Made by a program: the position numbers and the translations under genes
Part shown: positions 52,483 through 60,452 of the stretch, piece by piece
Layout: every line of letters starts with the position of its first letter
Position numbering within the stretch: the stretch's first letter is position 1
DNA from: a virus
Virus record (IMG/VR): IMGVR_UViG_3300021356_000019
Coordinates: 1 to 62,315 of that record
Strand: one strand, 5' to 3'
DNA: 62,315 nt
Notes under the pieces: model-generated
Database searches by the model: none
The model's input: only the letters and a program-made list of their open reading frames with translations
Told to the model about the DNA's origin: nothing

Positions 52483-52986
52483 TTAAAATACATCTGCTAA
52501 ATCTACTACATCTGGTATCTTATTTGCTTCTTTAACAAATAATACACTTTTAGGAACTGCCTTTTGTTCTATAGGAGTTACTAATAAATGCCCTGGCTTT
52601 AACTTTGGAAAAAACCATTTGATGTCTTGGTAATAATTTGTAATAAATACCTCTTCTATTTCTGGTATCTTATTATTCATAGGATTAAAAACAGGAGTTT
52701 TAAATCCTCTATTATTTAAACTTGTAAGAGGTACAATCTCTATTTCTGTGTGATAGTCGTCATCGCAAATTGCTATACTCCAATCCATTGGCATTTTTAC
52801 TTCATGCCCGCCAATGTTCAGAACAACTGCTGGTGAATAAAAACTTTCTAGAAAAATTAATTCTAGCCAATAGTAGTCATAAAATTCTGGGTCGCTAACG
52901 TCTAATATGCAGTACCTGAGATCGTTTATTTGATCAGGCACACTATCTAAATCATAGACATCGTTTTCAATTGTTAGTATATTCAT
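52483..52986 (-). CDS. Hypothetical protein, early promoter, 167 aa
   Basis: A 167-aa protein (MNILTIENDVYDLDSVPDQI...) with regular strands and a C-terminal KPGHLLVTPIEQKAVPKSV segment. No known domain; I recall similar proteins in T4-like marine phages. It is the first gene of an early operon with a strong sigma70 promoter and a GGAGAAGAT ribosome-binding site. Confidence 0.75.
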   Translation of the reverse strand: MNILTIENDVYDLDSVPDQINDLRYCILDVSDPEFYDYYWLELIFLESFYSPAVVLNIGGHEVKMPMDWSIAICDDDYHTEIEIVPLTSLNNRGFKTPVFNPMNNKIPEIEEVFITNYYQDIKWFFPKLKPGHLLVTPIEQKAVPKSVLFVKEANKIPDVVDLADVF

Positions 52987-53004
52987 ATCTTCTCCGTAAA
53001 CATA

Positions 53005-53032
53005 ATTATAGCACCTTTATTTAAAAAGTCAA
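53005..53032 (-). promoter_or_regulatory. sigma70 promoter TTGACT-N16-TATAAT
   Basis: -35 at 53027-53032, -10 at 53005-53010. It drives the 167-aa gene and the operon that continues through the acidic protein, APS-kinase fusion and metK. Confidence 0.85.
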
Positions 53033-53039
53033 TCTATAT

Positions 53040-54503
53040 TTAAATATATTCTATTTTTGTAACCTTGAACGGATACTCTGCTTCTCTATAAAATTTCTTT
53101 CTTTCTGTTAAATGTTTTTTACTGTATTTTAGTGTGCTAGTAATATCAAACACATTCACAAAGTCTTTGTCTTTGGCTTTTCTTATACCCCTACCGATAC
53201 TTTGTATAACTCTAACAAAACTTTTACCAGGCTCAATAAGTACTAAATTAAATATCCTTGGTATGTTGATACCAACTGCCGCAACACCATAAGTAGCAAC
53301 AATTACTTTGCCTTCTGCTTCACTGACTTCGTCATAGTTTTCTTTTCTTTCTGATTGTTTCATGCCGCCACTTACAAATACCCAGTCTGGATTTTGTTCT
53401 ATTAACAACTCGCCTGTTTTTATTCTGTCTACTAAAATTAATGTATTCCCATTGTCAGTCATGCCATTAATTAGTTGACTTATAAATGCTATTCTTTCAG
53501 GATTGGTTGTTATCCATTTTAGTTCTTGTGCATAGTTACTAAAGCCTACATGCGTATCTACTAACTGTAAAACATTTACTTCTAAGTTAGATAGTACACC
53601 TTTGTCTTGTAATTCTTTTGCACTTAATTGACCAATTACAGGACCAATTGTGCTAGTCATTGCAACTGCCTCATGTTGGTCTTTGGGTATTGTTCCTGTT
53701 AATCCCCAACGGATTGGCACATTAGAAAACACACTACTAAGTAATTGTTTTAGTACATCTGCTTTTGCTTTGTGTACTTCGTCGATCATAATACATACAA
53801 CACCGTCAATGAATTCGCCTATATCAAAATCTACTGCTTCTTTGGCTTTAGATTTTTTATGTAAAATTTCTAAACTTTGCCATGTACAAATTGTGTGCGT
53901 TTTATTGTATTCTTTTCTGTCGCCATAGAAAACACCAACGTCTAGTCCTAAATGCTTGTAGTCCGCTTCTGTTTGCGTTACAAGGTCCTTATTAGGCACT
54001 ATCACTATTGTTCTACCATACTTCTCGCATTGATGACTTAGTGCGGCCGTTACTAGTGTTTTACCAGCACCTGTGGCAATCTCTTGAATACATTGTGGGT
54101 TTGCTAAAAACTTGTTAATTATTTCTACTTGATAATCTCTAAGTATAATTGGTAATCCTTCTGCAGGATGTTTCTTAGGCCAACTAAATTCTTCATATGT
54201 ATCTTGCTTTACTTCATCAAAGCCAAAATCCCATTTTTCTCTTTTATCATCAAGTACGACTTCATAACCTAATTCAGTTACTACAGGAATAAGTTGGTCT
54301 AAAAGATTCAAATAACTTCTACCACCAACATCACAAAATCTCACATAGCCGTCCCAACGACCTAGTTTGTATGCTGGCATGTGATATGCATATGGCAAGA
54401 AGTATTTGCAAGTGTCAGATAGTTTTCTGCGTGTGGCTACATCTAAGTCATGAAACTTGATGTTTACTTCATCTCTTATTTCTAATCTTGTTTGTCTAGC
54501 CAT
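53040..54503 (-). CDS. uvsW: DNA/RNA helicase UvsW
   Basis: A 487-aa superfamily 2 helicase. Motif I ATGAGKT near residue 143, motif Ia/Ib, motif II MIDEVHKAK near 237, motif III LTGTIP near 268, and motifs V-VI (VGINIPRIF, QSIGRGIRK) near 414-445 are present. N-terminal ~100 residues form the UvsW accessory domain. In T4 it unwinds R-loops and branches replication intermediates. It has a sigma70 promoter 7 nt before its ATG. Confidence 0.95.
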   Translation of the reverse strand: MARQTRLEIRDEVNIKFHDLDVATRRKLSDTCKYFLPYAYHMPAYKLGRWDGYVRFCDVGGRSYLNLLDQLIPVVTELGYEVVLDDKREKWDFGFDEVKQDTYEEFSWPKKHPAEGLPIILRDYQVEIINKFLANPQCIQEIATGAGKTLVTAALSHQCEKYGRTIVIVPNKDLVTQTEADYKHLGLDVGVFYGDRKEYNKTHTICTWQSLEILHKKSKAKEAVDFDIGEFIDGVVCIMIDEVHKAKADVLKQLLSSVFSNVPIRWGLTGTIPKDQHEAVAMTSTIGPVIGQLSAKELQDKGVLSNLEVNVLQLVDTHVGFSNYAQELKWITTNPERIAFISQLINGMTDNGNTLILVDRIKTGELLIEQNPDWVFVSGGMKQSERKENYDEVSEAEGKVIVATYGVAAVGINIPRIFNLVLIEPGKSFVRVIQSIGRGIRKAKDKDFVNVFDITSTLKYSKKHLTERKKFYREAEYPFKVTKIEYI

Positions 54504-54510
54504 AAAGTTT

Positions 54511-54538
54511 ATTATACATTATATATGTGTGTTGTCAA
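54511..54538 (-). promoter_or_regulatory. sigma70 promoter TTGACA-N16-TATAAT, 7 nt before ATG
   Basis: -35 at 54533-54538, -10 at 54511-54516; 7 nt (AAACTTT) to the uvsW ATG. Same geometry as the gp61 promoter. Confidence 0.85.
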
Positions 54539-54543
54539 TCTAT

Positions 54544-55455
54544 TCATAGTATACTTTTACAAATTTCTATGCTTCTTCTGTTGTATCCTGATTGCGATAC
54601 TGAGCCAAATCCCAATGAATATCCTGTGCTGTCTTGCTTATGATATGGCAAATAATAATGTAACTTTTCTATAGTTGCTACAGGTCCAAAAACAATTATG
54701 TCAACACCGTTGTTGTACAATTCTTTACCTCTTAAAAAATCTTCGTATGATGCAATTTTAATTGTTATAATATTATAGTCCTTAACTATGTCACATACTT
54801 CTTTAACATTCTCTGTGTCGTCTGGTAATATAATACACGATATAAATTCTGCTGATTCCTCACAATGTGTTTTAAGAGTTTCGATGTCAATTTTATTATC
54901 CTTAAATCCTACAGCAAGTCCTGTGGAATTAGTATTTGATAATGCATTTATTGTGTTCATCTCTGCGTTATTAACAGTAATAACACAATCTTTATGTGCT
55001 AACATATTATGTCTAAAGTATTCTCTTGCAGTCATTATTGCTGTAAAGATATCGTTGCTATTGTTAGTAGATTGAAATGTAATATCGAAATATCCTGTTA
55101 ATGACAGTATATTTTTTCTTATATCAGACACATCAATATCCTTTTCTAGGTTATCATAAAAATATGAAAAGGAAACATTTACTTCTGATTCTAGTACTAA
55201 TCTGCTTGGTGACTGATGTAATGTTGCAAAGACATTTTTGCCTTTTGCGTTAGGTATTACTTTAATTTGGTGCCATTTGAGATAGGATTTTAGTACATCT
55301 TCTAGAGTAGACTCAACAGATTCGTCGAGTGATAGTACAAATTTTTTGTTGTCTTTGAGTTCGTGTATTGATTCAAGTAAGTCATCTAATATATCTAAAT
55401 TGATATATCTTCCATACCTGCTGTCCTCAATTTCACTATGTGTCCTATCTGCCAT
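54544..55455 (-). CDS. Hypothetical protein, 303 aa
   Basis: A 303-aa protein downstream of uvsY, overlapping it by 61 nt. It has long helical and strand segments without a known motif. The FKDNKIDIETLKTHCEESAEF (near 185) and IIVFGPVATIEKLHYY (near 255) segments hint at an alpha/beta fold. Start is tentative: no ribosome-binding site is seen at 55455. Confidence 0.65.
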   Translation of the reverse strand: MADRTHSEIEDSRYGRYINLDILDDLLESIHELKDNKKFVLSLDESVESTLEDVLKSYLKWHQIKVIPNAKGKNVFATLHQSPSRLVLESEVNVSFSYFYDNLEKDIDVSDIRKNILSLTGYFDITFQSTNNSNDIFTAIMTAREYFRHNMLAHKDCVITVNNAEMNTINALSNTNSTGLAVGFKDNKIDIETLKTHCEESAEFISCIILPDDTENVKEVCDIVKDYNIITIKIASYEDFLRGKELYNNGVDIIVFGPVATIEKLHYYLPYHKQDSTGYSLGFGSVSQSGYNRRSIEICKSIL

Positions 55456-55853
55456 TGTTTGGTGTCTAATCCTTTCATTATACCGAGATACTTATTTCGT
55501 AACAAACCAAATTGATTAGCCAATGATGTTAGTGTAACTACTTCATCATCACCGTCAACATATTTGTCTGCATCTCTTGAGGTTAATTGTCTGTTGTAAC
55601 TTTCTAAAAAGTTTCTAAATACTTTACTGCGTGTTTTACGCAATTGAATGTTTATGTGTTCTAGTATTGCTTCTATTTCTTGTAATTGGTTGAATCTGTG
55701 TTCAGTAATGCCGGGTAATGCGGCACTATTACGTTCCACATTACCTCTGATATAACACTCTTTTTTTGCCTCTTCTAACTCTGCTTCAAAGTAGTCTATT
55801 GCATCTACTATGTTACTTAAATTATCAGAAACTTTGTTATACCATCCTGCCAT
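55395..55853 (-). CDS. uvsY: Recombination mediator UvsY
   Basis: A 152-aa T4 UvsY homologue. EEAKKECYIRGNVERNSAALPG near residue 28, EHRFNQLQEIEAILEHINI near 50, RNFLESYNRQLTSRDADKYVDG near 82 and IMKGLDTKQWQIGHIVKLR near 124 form the pattern I recall for cyanophage UvsY. It loads UvsX onto gp32-coated ssDNA. Next to uvsX, as in other T4-like phages. Confidence 0.88.
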   Translation of the reverse strand: MAGWYNKVSDNLSNIVDAIDYFEAELEEAKKECYIRGNVERNSAALPGITEHRFNQLQEIEAILEHINIQLRKTRSKVFRNFLESYNRQLTSRDADKYVDGDDEVVTLTSLANQFGLLRNKYLGIMKGLDTKQWQIGHIVKLRTAGMEDISI

Positions 55854-55855
55854 TA

Positions 55856-56092
55856 CTAATCCCAGTCTTCCTCTTCGTCGTCATCGTCTTGATAGTCCAC
55901 TTCAAAATATTCTTCTATGGCTTGACGCAGGTGTTTATCGCATTCGTTTATACCTACTTCGTCATAGTCAACCATTCCGTGTTCATCAAAAACTCTAACT
56001 AAGTTTGCACAAACCTCGTCACGTTCTTTCACGTTTACAGAAGGCTTGACACATTCCCAAGTCTCAATTATTAATGCTAGATCTACAGTCAT
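55856..56092 (-). CDS. Small acidic hypothetical protein, 78 aa
   Basis: A 78-aa protein between uvsX and uvsY with an Asp/Glu-rich C-terminal tail (YQDDDDEEEDWD). The tail resembles the acidic tails of SSB-type proteins that bind partners of recombination, but no domain is recognised. Its ATG overlaps the uvsX stop. Confidence 0.75.
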   Translation of the reverse strand: MTVDLALIIETWECVKPSVNVKERDEVCANLVRVFDEHGMVDYDEVGINECDKHLRQAIEEYFEVDYQDDDDEEEDWD

Positions 56093-57198
56093 TCAACATT
56101 CTCCTCGTATACTGAAGGGTCGTCAATTTCATTCTCATCAATATCGTCATCGATATCTTCTACTACTGCTTTTGGATTTTGACCCCATTCATCTATAATT
56201 ACCTGAAGTTTATCTCCAGTCCAGCCTTTTCTGAACTCTTTGATTTCTTCACCAGTAACAGGAGATACATAGGATAGTTTGTTACCAACTTTTTCCACAA
56301 TACCTTTTGTTTCTAGCATTTCTAGTAATCCGCTGTATGGGTCCATGCCAGTTTCATAAGGAATCTTAATTTGTACACCTTCAAAAGGTTTGCTGTATCT
56401 TGACTTCATCACTTTACATGCCGCTCTAATTCCCTGTACAGTTGACACTTTGTTACCATCTGCATCTTCTTTGAGTTTTAGTTTTTTGATAGCAACTACT
56501 ATACTACTTGCATACACAAAGCCTTGTCCGCCACTGATTTTATCATCTGGATCAAACATATCCTGTGATGCATAAGTGTGGTTAGTACACACTAAGCCGA
56601 TTGGGTATGGTGCTAATTGGTTAACAGTATTTCGAACCAATGCTGTAAGAGCCTTTGGCTTACGACCCATGTCACCTTTCATGTCACCTTTTTGAAACTG
56701 ATCTACATCTGTAGGGGTTAGCAACATACCCAAACTGTCCACAACAAACAGTAACTTAGGCATTTCGTCATACTCTAAATCACCGTAGTTTGCTTTATAG
56801 TCTTTCATAAACTCTGAAATAGATTTTGCTACATCATCAATCATTGACACACTAATCTTTAATAGTTTTTCTGGACTAGTGTCAACGTTTAATGCTTTGA
56901 GCCAATCTTCATCAAGAGCATTTTCTGAATCAAATAACACAACTTGACAGCCATGGTCTTGTGCGTTTCTGACTAAATTACCTGAACAAATAAAACTTTT
57001 ACCTGAACCGGACTCACCAGCGAATACACTAACTTTACCTAGTGGTACGCCTTTGTTAAAATCACCACTGATCAAATAGTTGAGTGTGTGGTTTCCTGTG
57101 CTGATCCAATCTACTGGATCGTGAAAACCGGCACTAATACCACTAATACTTTTAGTGATGCCGGTTCTAAATTTGCTTAAATCAAATGGTTTTTGCAT
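56089..57198 (-). CDS. uvsX: RecA-like recombinase UvsX
   Basis: A 369-aa RecA/UvsX. Walker A FAGESGSGKSFIC near residue 60; Walker B PKLLFVVDSLGMLL near 147; loop regions TNHTYASQDMFDP near 209. The C-terminus is acidic (EDIDDDIDENEID). Mediates strand exchange and recombination-dependent replication with UvsY and gp32 encoded nearby. Confidence 0.97.
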   Translation of the reverse strand: MQKPFDLSKFRTGITKSISGISAGFHDPVDWISTGNHTLNYLISGDFNKGVPLGKVSVFAGESGSGKSFICSGNLVRNAQDHGCQVVLFDSENALDEDWLKALNVDTSPEKLLKISVSMIDDVAKSISEFMKDYKANYGDLEYDEMPKLLFVVDSLGMLLTPTDVDQFQKGDMKGDMGRKPKALTALVRNTVNQLAPYPIGLVCTNHTYASQDMFDPDDKISGGQGFVYASSIVVAIKKLKLKEDADGNKVSTVQGIRAACKVMKSRYSKPFEGVQIKIPYETGMDPYSGLLEMLETKGIVEKVGNKLSYVSPVTGEEIKEFRKGWTGDKLQVIIDEWGQNPKAVVEDIDDDIDENEIDDPSVYEENVE

Positions 57199-57199
57199 T

Positions 57200-57934
57200 T
57201 TATACTCCGTATATATTCCTTTCTTTTAATTCTTCGACTAGTTTCTGTGCCCATCTCTCATGACCTGCTTCATTGGCATGGCCTCCGTTAATTTTAACTT
57301 CTGGAAATTGACCGTTCATAATCCAGTCCCAATAACTTGTTTCCATATAATTGTTTTTATCTATTGCTTCAAATAATGATTTATCTATAGGGTGATCACC
57401 AGACCAAAATTTTACGTCTTCGCCTTCTAGTGGTGCTTGATCTTTTGTGTTAGTCATTACGTCAAACATTAGATATGGAATGTTATTATTTTTGCATATA
57501 TTTTCACATATATACAATGTCCTATATTTCTGTGCTAATAAGTCGTCTGCTAAACAGATAGGCAAAAATTGTTTATAAGTATTATATCTTTCTGTGCCTT
57601 CTGTCATATTTGGTGCTTTCCAACTGTTCACTAAATTGTAGTGATACGAACCGTTGTCTTCAAAGCCATCTGCATATTCAAATCTACCTAAACAAGTCCA
57701 GCCTAAAATTACTAAGTCTGGTTTAGGATTGTTTGCTAGATGCTCGACTAACAATCTTTCAGTTCGCATAATACTAGCACCAGGTTGCCCTAGATTAACA
57801 CATTCATCTATTTCTAATAGTTGTCTTAGTTTCTCTGGGTAAGCCTTGTAAATTGATTCAGGTCGATTATCGCCTTCGCCGTATATTTCTGAACCAAATG
57901 TGTGGCTATCACCTATTGCTAATAATGTACTCAT
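57200..57934 (-). CDS. SGNH/GDSL-like hydrolase, 244 aa
   Basis: A 244-aa protein: AIGDSHTFGSE near residue 6 (block I, GDSx), LVILGWTCLGRFE near 82, and C-terminal GGHANEAGHERWA near 220 (block V, D/HxxH region). The block II Gly and block III Asn are less clear. An esterase or sugar deacetylase activity is possible. It overlaps uvsX by none (1-nt gap) and is preceded by a hairpin after gp32. Confidence 0.7.
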   Translation of the reverse strand: MSTLLAIGDSHTFGSEIYGEGDNRPESIYKAYPEKLRQLLEIDECVNLGQPGASIMRTERLLVEHLANNPKPDLVILGWTCLGRFEYADGFEDNGSYHYNLVNSWKAPNMTEGTERYNTYKQFLPICLADDLLAQKYRTLYICENICKNNNIPYLMFDVMTNTKDQAPLEGEDVKFWSGDHPIDKSLFEAIDKNNYMETSYWDWIMNGQFPEVKINGGHANEAGHERWAQKLVEELKERNIYGV

Positions 57935-57944
57935 TTTTATTCCT

Positions 57945-58016
57945 TAAAAATGTAGCCATACTAGATCTTTGAAGTAAACAGGACCAAGTATTCAAATCCC
58001 TAAGTATGGCTACCGG
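57945..58016 (-). ncRNA. Structured RNA element or terminator between gp32 and GDSL-like gene
   Basis: An 11-bp perfect inverted repeat, GTAGCCATACT at 57952-57962 and AGTATGGCTAC at 58003-58013, encloses a 40-nt loop that holds a second, shorter stem (TTTGAA/TTCAAA). On the minus strand it follows the gp32 stop by about 14 nt and ends in ATTTTTAA. It could be a terminator or attenuator between gp32 and the following gene; its complexity also allows an RNA with its own function. Confidence 0.55.
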
Positions 58017-58026
58017 TCATCAACAA

Positions 58027-59034
58027 TTACTGTTGACGATTCCTAATCATCTGCAGGATGTCATCTGCGGATGCTTTACCAGTTTCATTAGAAGTGTTTT
58101 CGGCAGAAGCACTTACTGTTTCTGTTACTGGTTCAACTGCCGGTGCAGGTGCTACAGGCTCAGCCGCTGGTGCTGGTGCCGGAGTAGTTTCTGCTACTGG
58201 AGTTGCTGTAGCCTGAGCCGGTGCTGAAGGTGTTTGTACCTTAGCAGGTGCGGCCTGGCCAATAGGTCTAAAAAAGTTACCGTACTTATCGTTGTCGTAA
58301 AGTTCGCCATTTACAGAATCTTGGAACATGTTGTAAATAACATCTACTTCCTCTGCTGTCGGCTTCTTAGGTAAAAAGTCTTTAAGATCAAATAACCCAT
58401 GTGTATCAACTGCGGCAAGTTCATTCTCATCTAATGATCTTTCTTTTCTTGCCCACTTACTTGTTGAATAGTCAGCATACTGACCTTTTGTGGTTTTTGT
58501 CAATCTAAAGTCTGTACCGTTGACGTAATCTGTTGGAATATTTTCCATATCTGGGTCCATTAATGCACCCTTGATAATGTTGAATATTTGAGGTCCAATA
58601 ATGAATCGCCTAATTGGATTCTCTGGAGTTGTGTCCTCTTGTAGTGGACTATCTACTACATACCCTTGGAAAATGTAACTTCTCTTTTTCCAATACTTAC
58701 GACCCATATCTTCTAGTGAAGGATCTTTGAACCAAGGTCTGATTTCGTTATGAACCGGACATTGTTCTCCCCACATTTCCATACAAGGTACTTGTACAGT
58801 TGTAGGTTTCATATCACCACCCTTTATGCCAGGGAACTGTAAACGAATCATTTGTCGTTCAGTCCAAAAGAATGTGTTATTGGGGTCTCCGTCTGGAAGA
58901 AATCTTAGTGTTGCACTAGTGCCCTCTGAGATGTTCCAAAATGGGTAGATAGCATTATCGCCACCTGTTTGTGAACCGCCTGGTTTAGTATCCATTGCGG
59001 CTAGTTTTGCTCTAATTTCAGCCAATGTTGCCAT
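58027..59034 (-). CDS. 32: Single-stranded DNA-binding protein gp32
   Basis: A 335-aa gp32: the N-terminal helix, the zinc-like CMEMWGEQCPVH near residue 94, the OB-fold region (FWTERQMIRLQFPG, YWKKRSYIFQGYVV), then a Pro/Ala/Glu-rich linker (~residues 250-315) and a C-terminal ADDILQMIRNRQQ. Unlike T4 the extreme C-terminus is basic. I chose ATG 59034 with AAGGAG at the right distance; another in-frame ATG (59055) precedes it. Coats ssDNA for replication and recombination. Confidence 0.9.
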   Translation of the reverse strand: MATLAEIRAKLAAMDTKPGGSQTGGDNAIYPFWNISEGTSATLRFLPDGDPNNTFFWTERQMIRLQFPGIKGGDMKPTTVQVPCMEMWGEQCPVHNEIRPWFKDPSLEDMGRKYWKKRSYIFQGYVVDSPLQEDTTPENPIRRFIIGPQIFNIIKGALMDPDMENIPTDYVNGTDFRLTKTTKGQYADYSTSKWARKERSLDENELAAVDTHGLFDLKDFLPKKPTAEEVDVIYNMFQDSVNGELYDNDKYGNFFRPIGQAAPAKVQTPSAPAQATATPVAETTPAPAPAAEPVAPAPAVEPVTETVSASAENTSNETGKASADDILQMIRNRQQ

Positions 59035-59043
59035 GTTTTTCTC

Positions 59044-59089
59044 CTTGTTTGCCATGTCGTGTAAACATAAATTCTTACACTTGTTTGCC
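59044..59089 (-). promoter_or_regulatory. gp32 5' leader with hairpin and direct repeats (candidate operator)
   Basis: The 10-nt sequence GGCAAACAAG occurs twice (59044-59053, touching the Shine-Dalgarno, and 59080-59089), flanking a 6-bp hairpin (GTGTAA/TTACAC, 10-nt loop). In T4, gp32 represses its own mRNA through a leader pseudoknot and unstructured A-rich stretch. Confidence 0.55.
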
Positions 59090-59090
59090 T

Positions 59091-59119
59091 ATTATAATGC
59101 CTTTTGAAGTTGAAGTCAA
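59091..59119 (-). promoter_or_regulatory. sigma70 promoter TTGACT-N17-TATAAT for gp32
   Basis: -35 at 59114-59119 and -10 at 59091-59096; leader of about 50 nt before ATG 59034. Confidence 0.85.
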
Positions 59120-59192
59120 CCTCTTTTTGCCATGTTATGTAATCTAATTTAAAATTTCTTCTAAATTAACTTTACTCTAATATATATCAGAT

Positions 59193-60428
59193 TTAACAGA
59201 TTTTGTTTAGTTTTTCGGTAAAATCAACAAATTCTACTAAATCTTGGTCTATATTACTTTCTACTTTCTCGTTTACTTTACTGATTAATTTCTTAACCAT
59301 GTTTACAGTAAATTCGTCAAGTTTCTGATCTTTCAGAATCTTAACTGTTGTGTTGTTGATAAATTCTTTTAAAATCTTATCATCAATGCTTTCACTAATT
59401 GTATTTAATTTGTGTGCAATTTCAGATTTTTTATTAGGAAATTCAACAGCATCTTCGTTAATTGCTGGTACACTAAATCTATTATTTTCAATAGAATTTT
59501 CAATGTATTCTGCAACTGAACGTTGAATATTAACTAATCTATTAATGCTAGGAAATGCAGATTGTACAGTATTGTCAACATGCTTTTCTGTGAATAAACT
59601 TGATAAATCTTGTTCATCTTCGCTTAATGTTAATGTGTTCATAGCATCAATTGTATCTACTGCTTTAGCATATGATTTTGCTCCACTTAATTGTTTTAAG
59701 TTTTGTCTCATTGTAGATATTGATTCTTTTGCTATTTGTACATACTCGTTGTTTTCTTCATTAACTAAACCTTTTCTGTCTACATATCTAACAAACTGTG
59801 ATAAGTCTGTGATATTTTGTACCATTTCATTAATGGAATGACCTACTTGGTCAAAAGGATTACCGCCGTTATGTACGTGACGTGCCATTGCTCTGGCACC
59901 TGCTAAACTTTTATGAGGTAGTGCAAATCTTTCATCTGCACGTTGTATAAAGATTTTAGATATTTGTCTGCTACGTGATCCACGTACTTCTTCGTTGACA
60001 GGTTTAGTATGTCTTACAACTATTTTTACTGCGTCTAATGGTTGGTAACTTGTTTTGGTGCTACCATACATTTTTCCTAAACTTGCTTCTGTAACTTCTG
60101 ATTTCACTTTATACTCATCATGTTTTGGTGTTATATTTTTGCCGTATATTTTATATTTAAAACTGTATAATCCGTTATGGGCAATTTCTTTTACACCTTT
60201 ATGTATTTTATTTATGATGTCTTCGTGAACAACTTTAGATCTACTTAACTTAACTTCTTTTTCTTCTGGATCTATAGTGACCATTAAGTTTGGATCACTG
60301 CTATAGAATCTCTCTGCATCTTCGACTTCTAATGTATCGTTGCCCTGGTCGTCTTTTAAAGTCAGTTTTAAACCATTACCTTTAAGGAAATCAAATAGTT
60401 TACTGTTAATTTCTGCTTTGTTGTTCAT
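59193..60428 (-). CDS. Putative virion structural protein, 411 aa
   Basis: A 411-aa helical protein (MNNKAEINSKLFDFLKGNGLKL...). KIVVRHTKPVNEEVRGSRSRQI near residue 135 and LAGARAMARHVHNGGNPFD near 178 are patterns I recall from a conserved structural-type protein beside gp17 in T4-like marine phages. No enzyme motif. I chose ATG 60428 because it is 5 nt after a GATAAATA promoter; a start 15 nt upstream would overlap the promoter. Confidence 0.75.
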   Translation of the reverse strand: MNNKAEINSKLFDFLKGNGLKLTLKDDQGNDTLEVEDAERFYSSDPNLMVTIDPEEKEVKLSRSKVVHEDIINKIHKGVKEIAHNGLYSFKYKIYGKNITPKHDEYKVKSEVTEASLGKMYGSTKTSYQPLDAVKIVVRHTKPVNEEVRGSRSRQISKIFIQRADERFALPHKSLAGARAMARHVHNGGNPFDQVGHSINEMVQNITDLSQFVRYVDRKGLVNEENNEYVQIAKESISTMRQNLKQLSGAKSYAKAVDTIDAMNTLTLSEDEQDLSSLFTEKHVDNTVQSAFPSINRLVNIQRSVAEYIENSIENNRFSVPAINEDAVEFPNKKSEIAHKLNTISESIDDKILKEFINNTTVKILKDQKLDEFTVNMVKKLISKVNEKVESNIDQDLVEFVDFTEKLNKIC

Positions 60429-60433
60429 ACTTA

Positions 60434-60441
60434 TATTTATC
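60434..60441 (-). promoter_or_regulatory. T4-type late promoter GATAAATA, leaderless class
   Basis: GATAAATA-TAAGT-ATG in front of the 411-aa gene. Confidence 0.85.
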
Positions 60442-60452
60442 AAAAAAACTAA

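Noticed and set aside
52984-53004. A six-codon upstream frame (MFTEKI) overlapping the start of the 167-aa gene
   Set aside because: Its ATG lies only 1 nt after the -10 box, so the expected transcript begins inside or after it; it is unlikely to be translated.
60208-60216. CATAAATA inside the 411-aa gene
   Set aside because: No in-frame start codon 5 nt downstream; regarded as coincidental.
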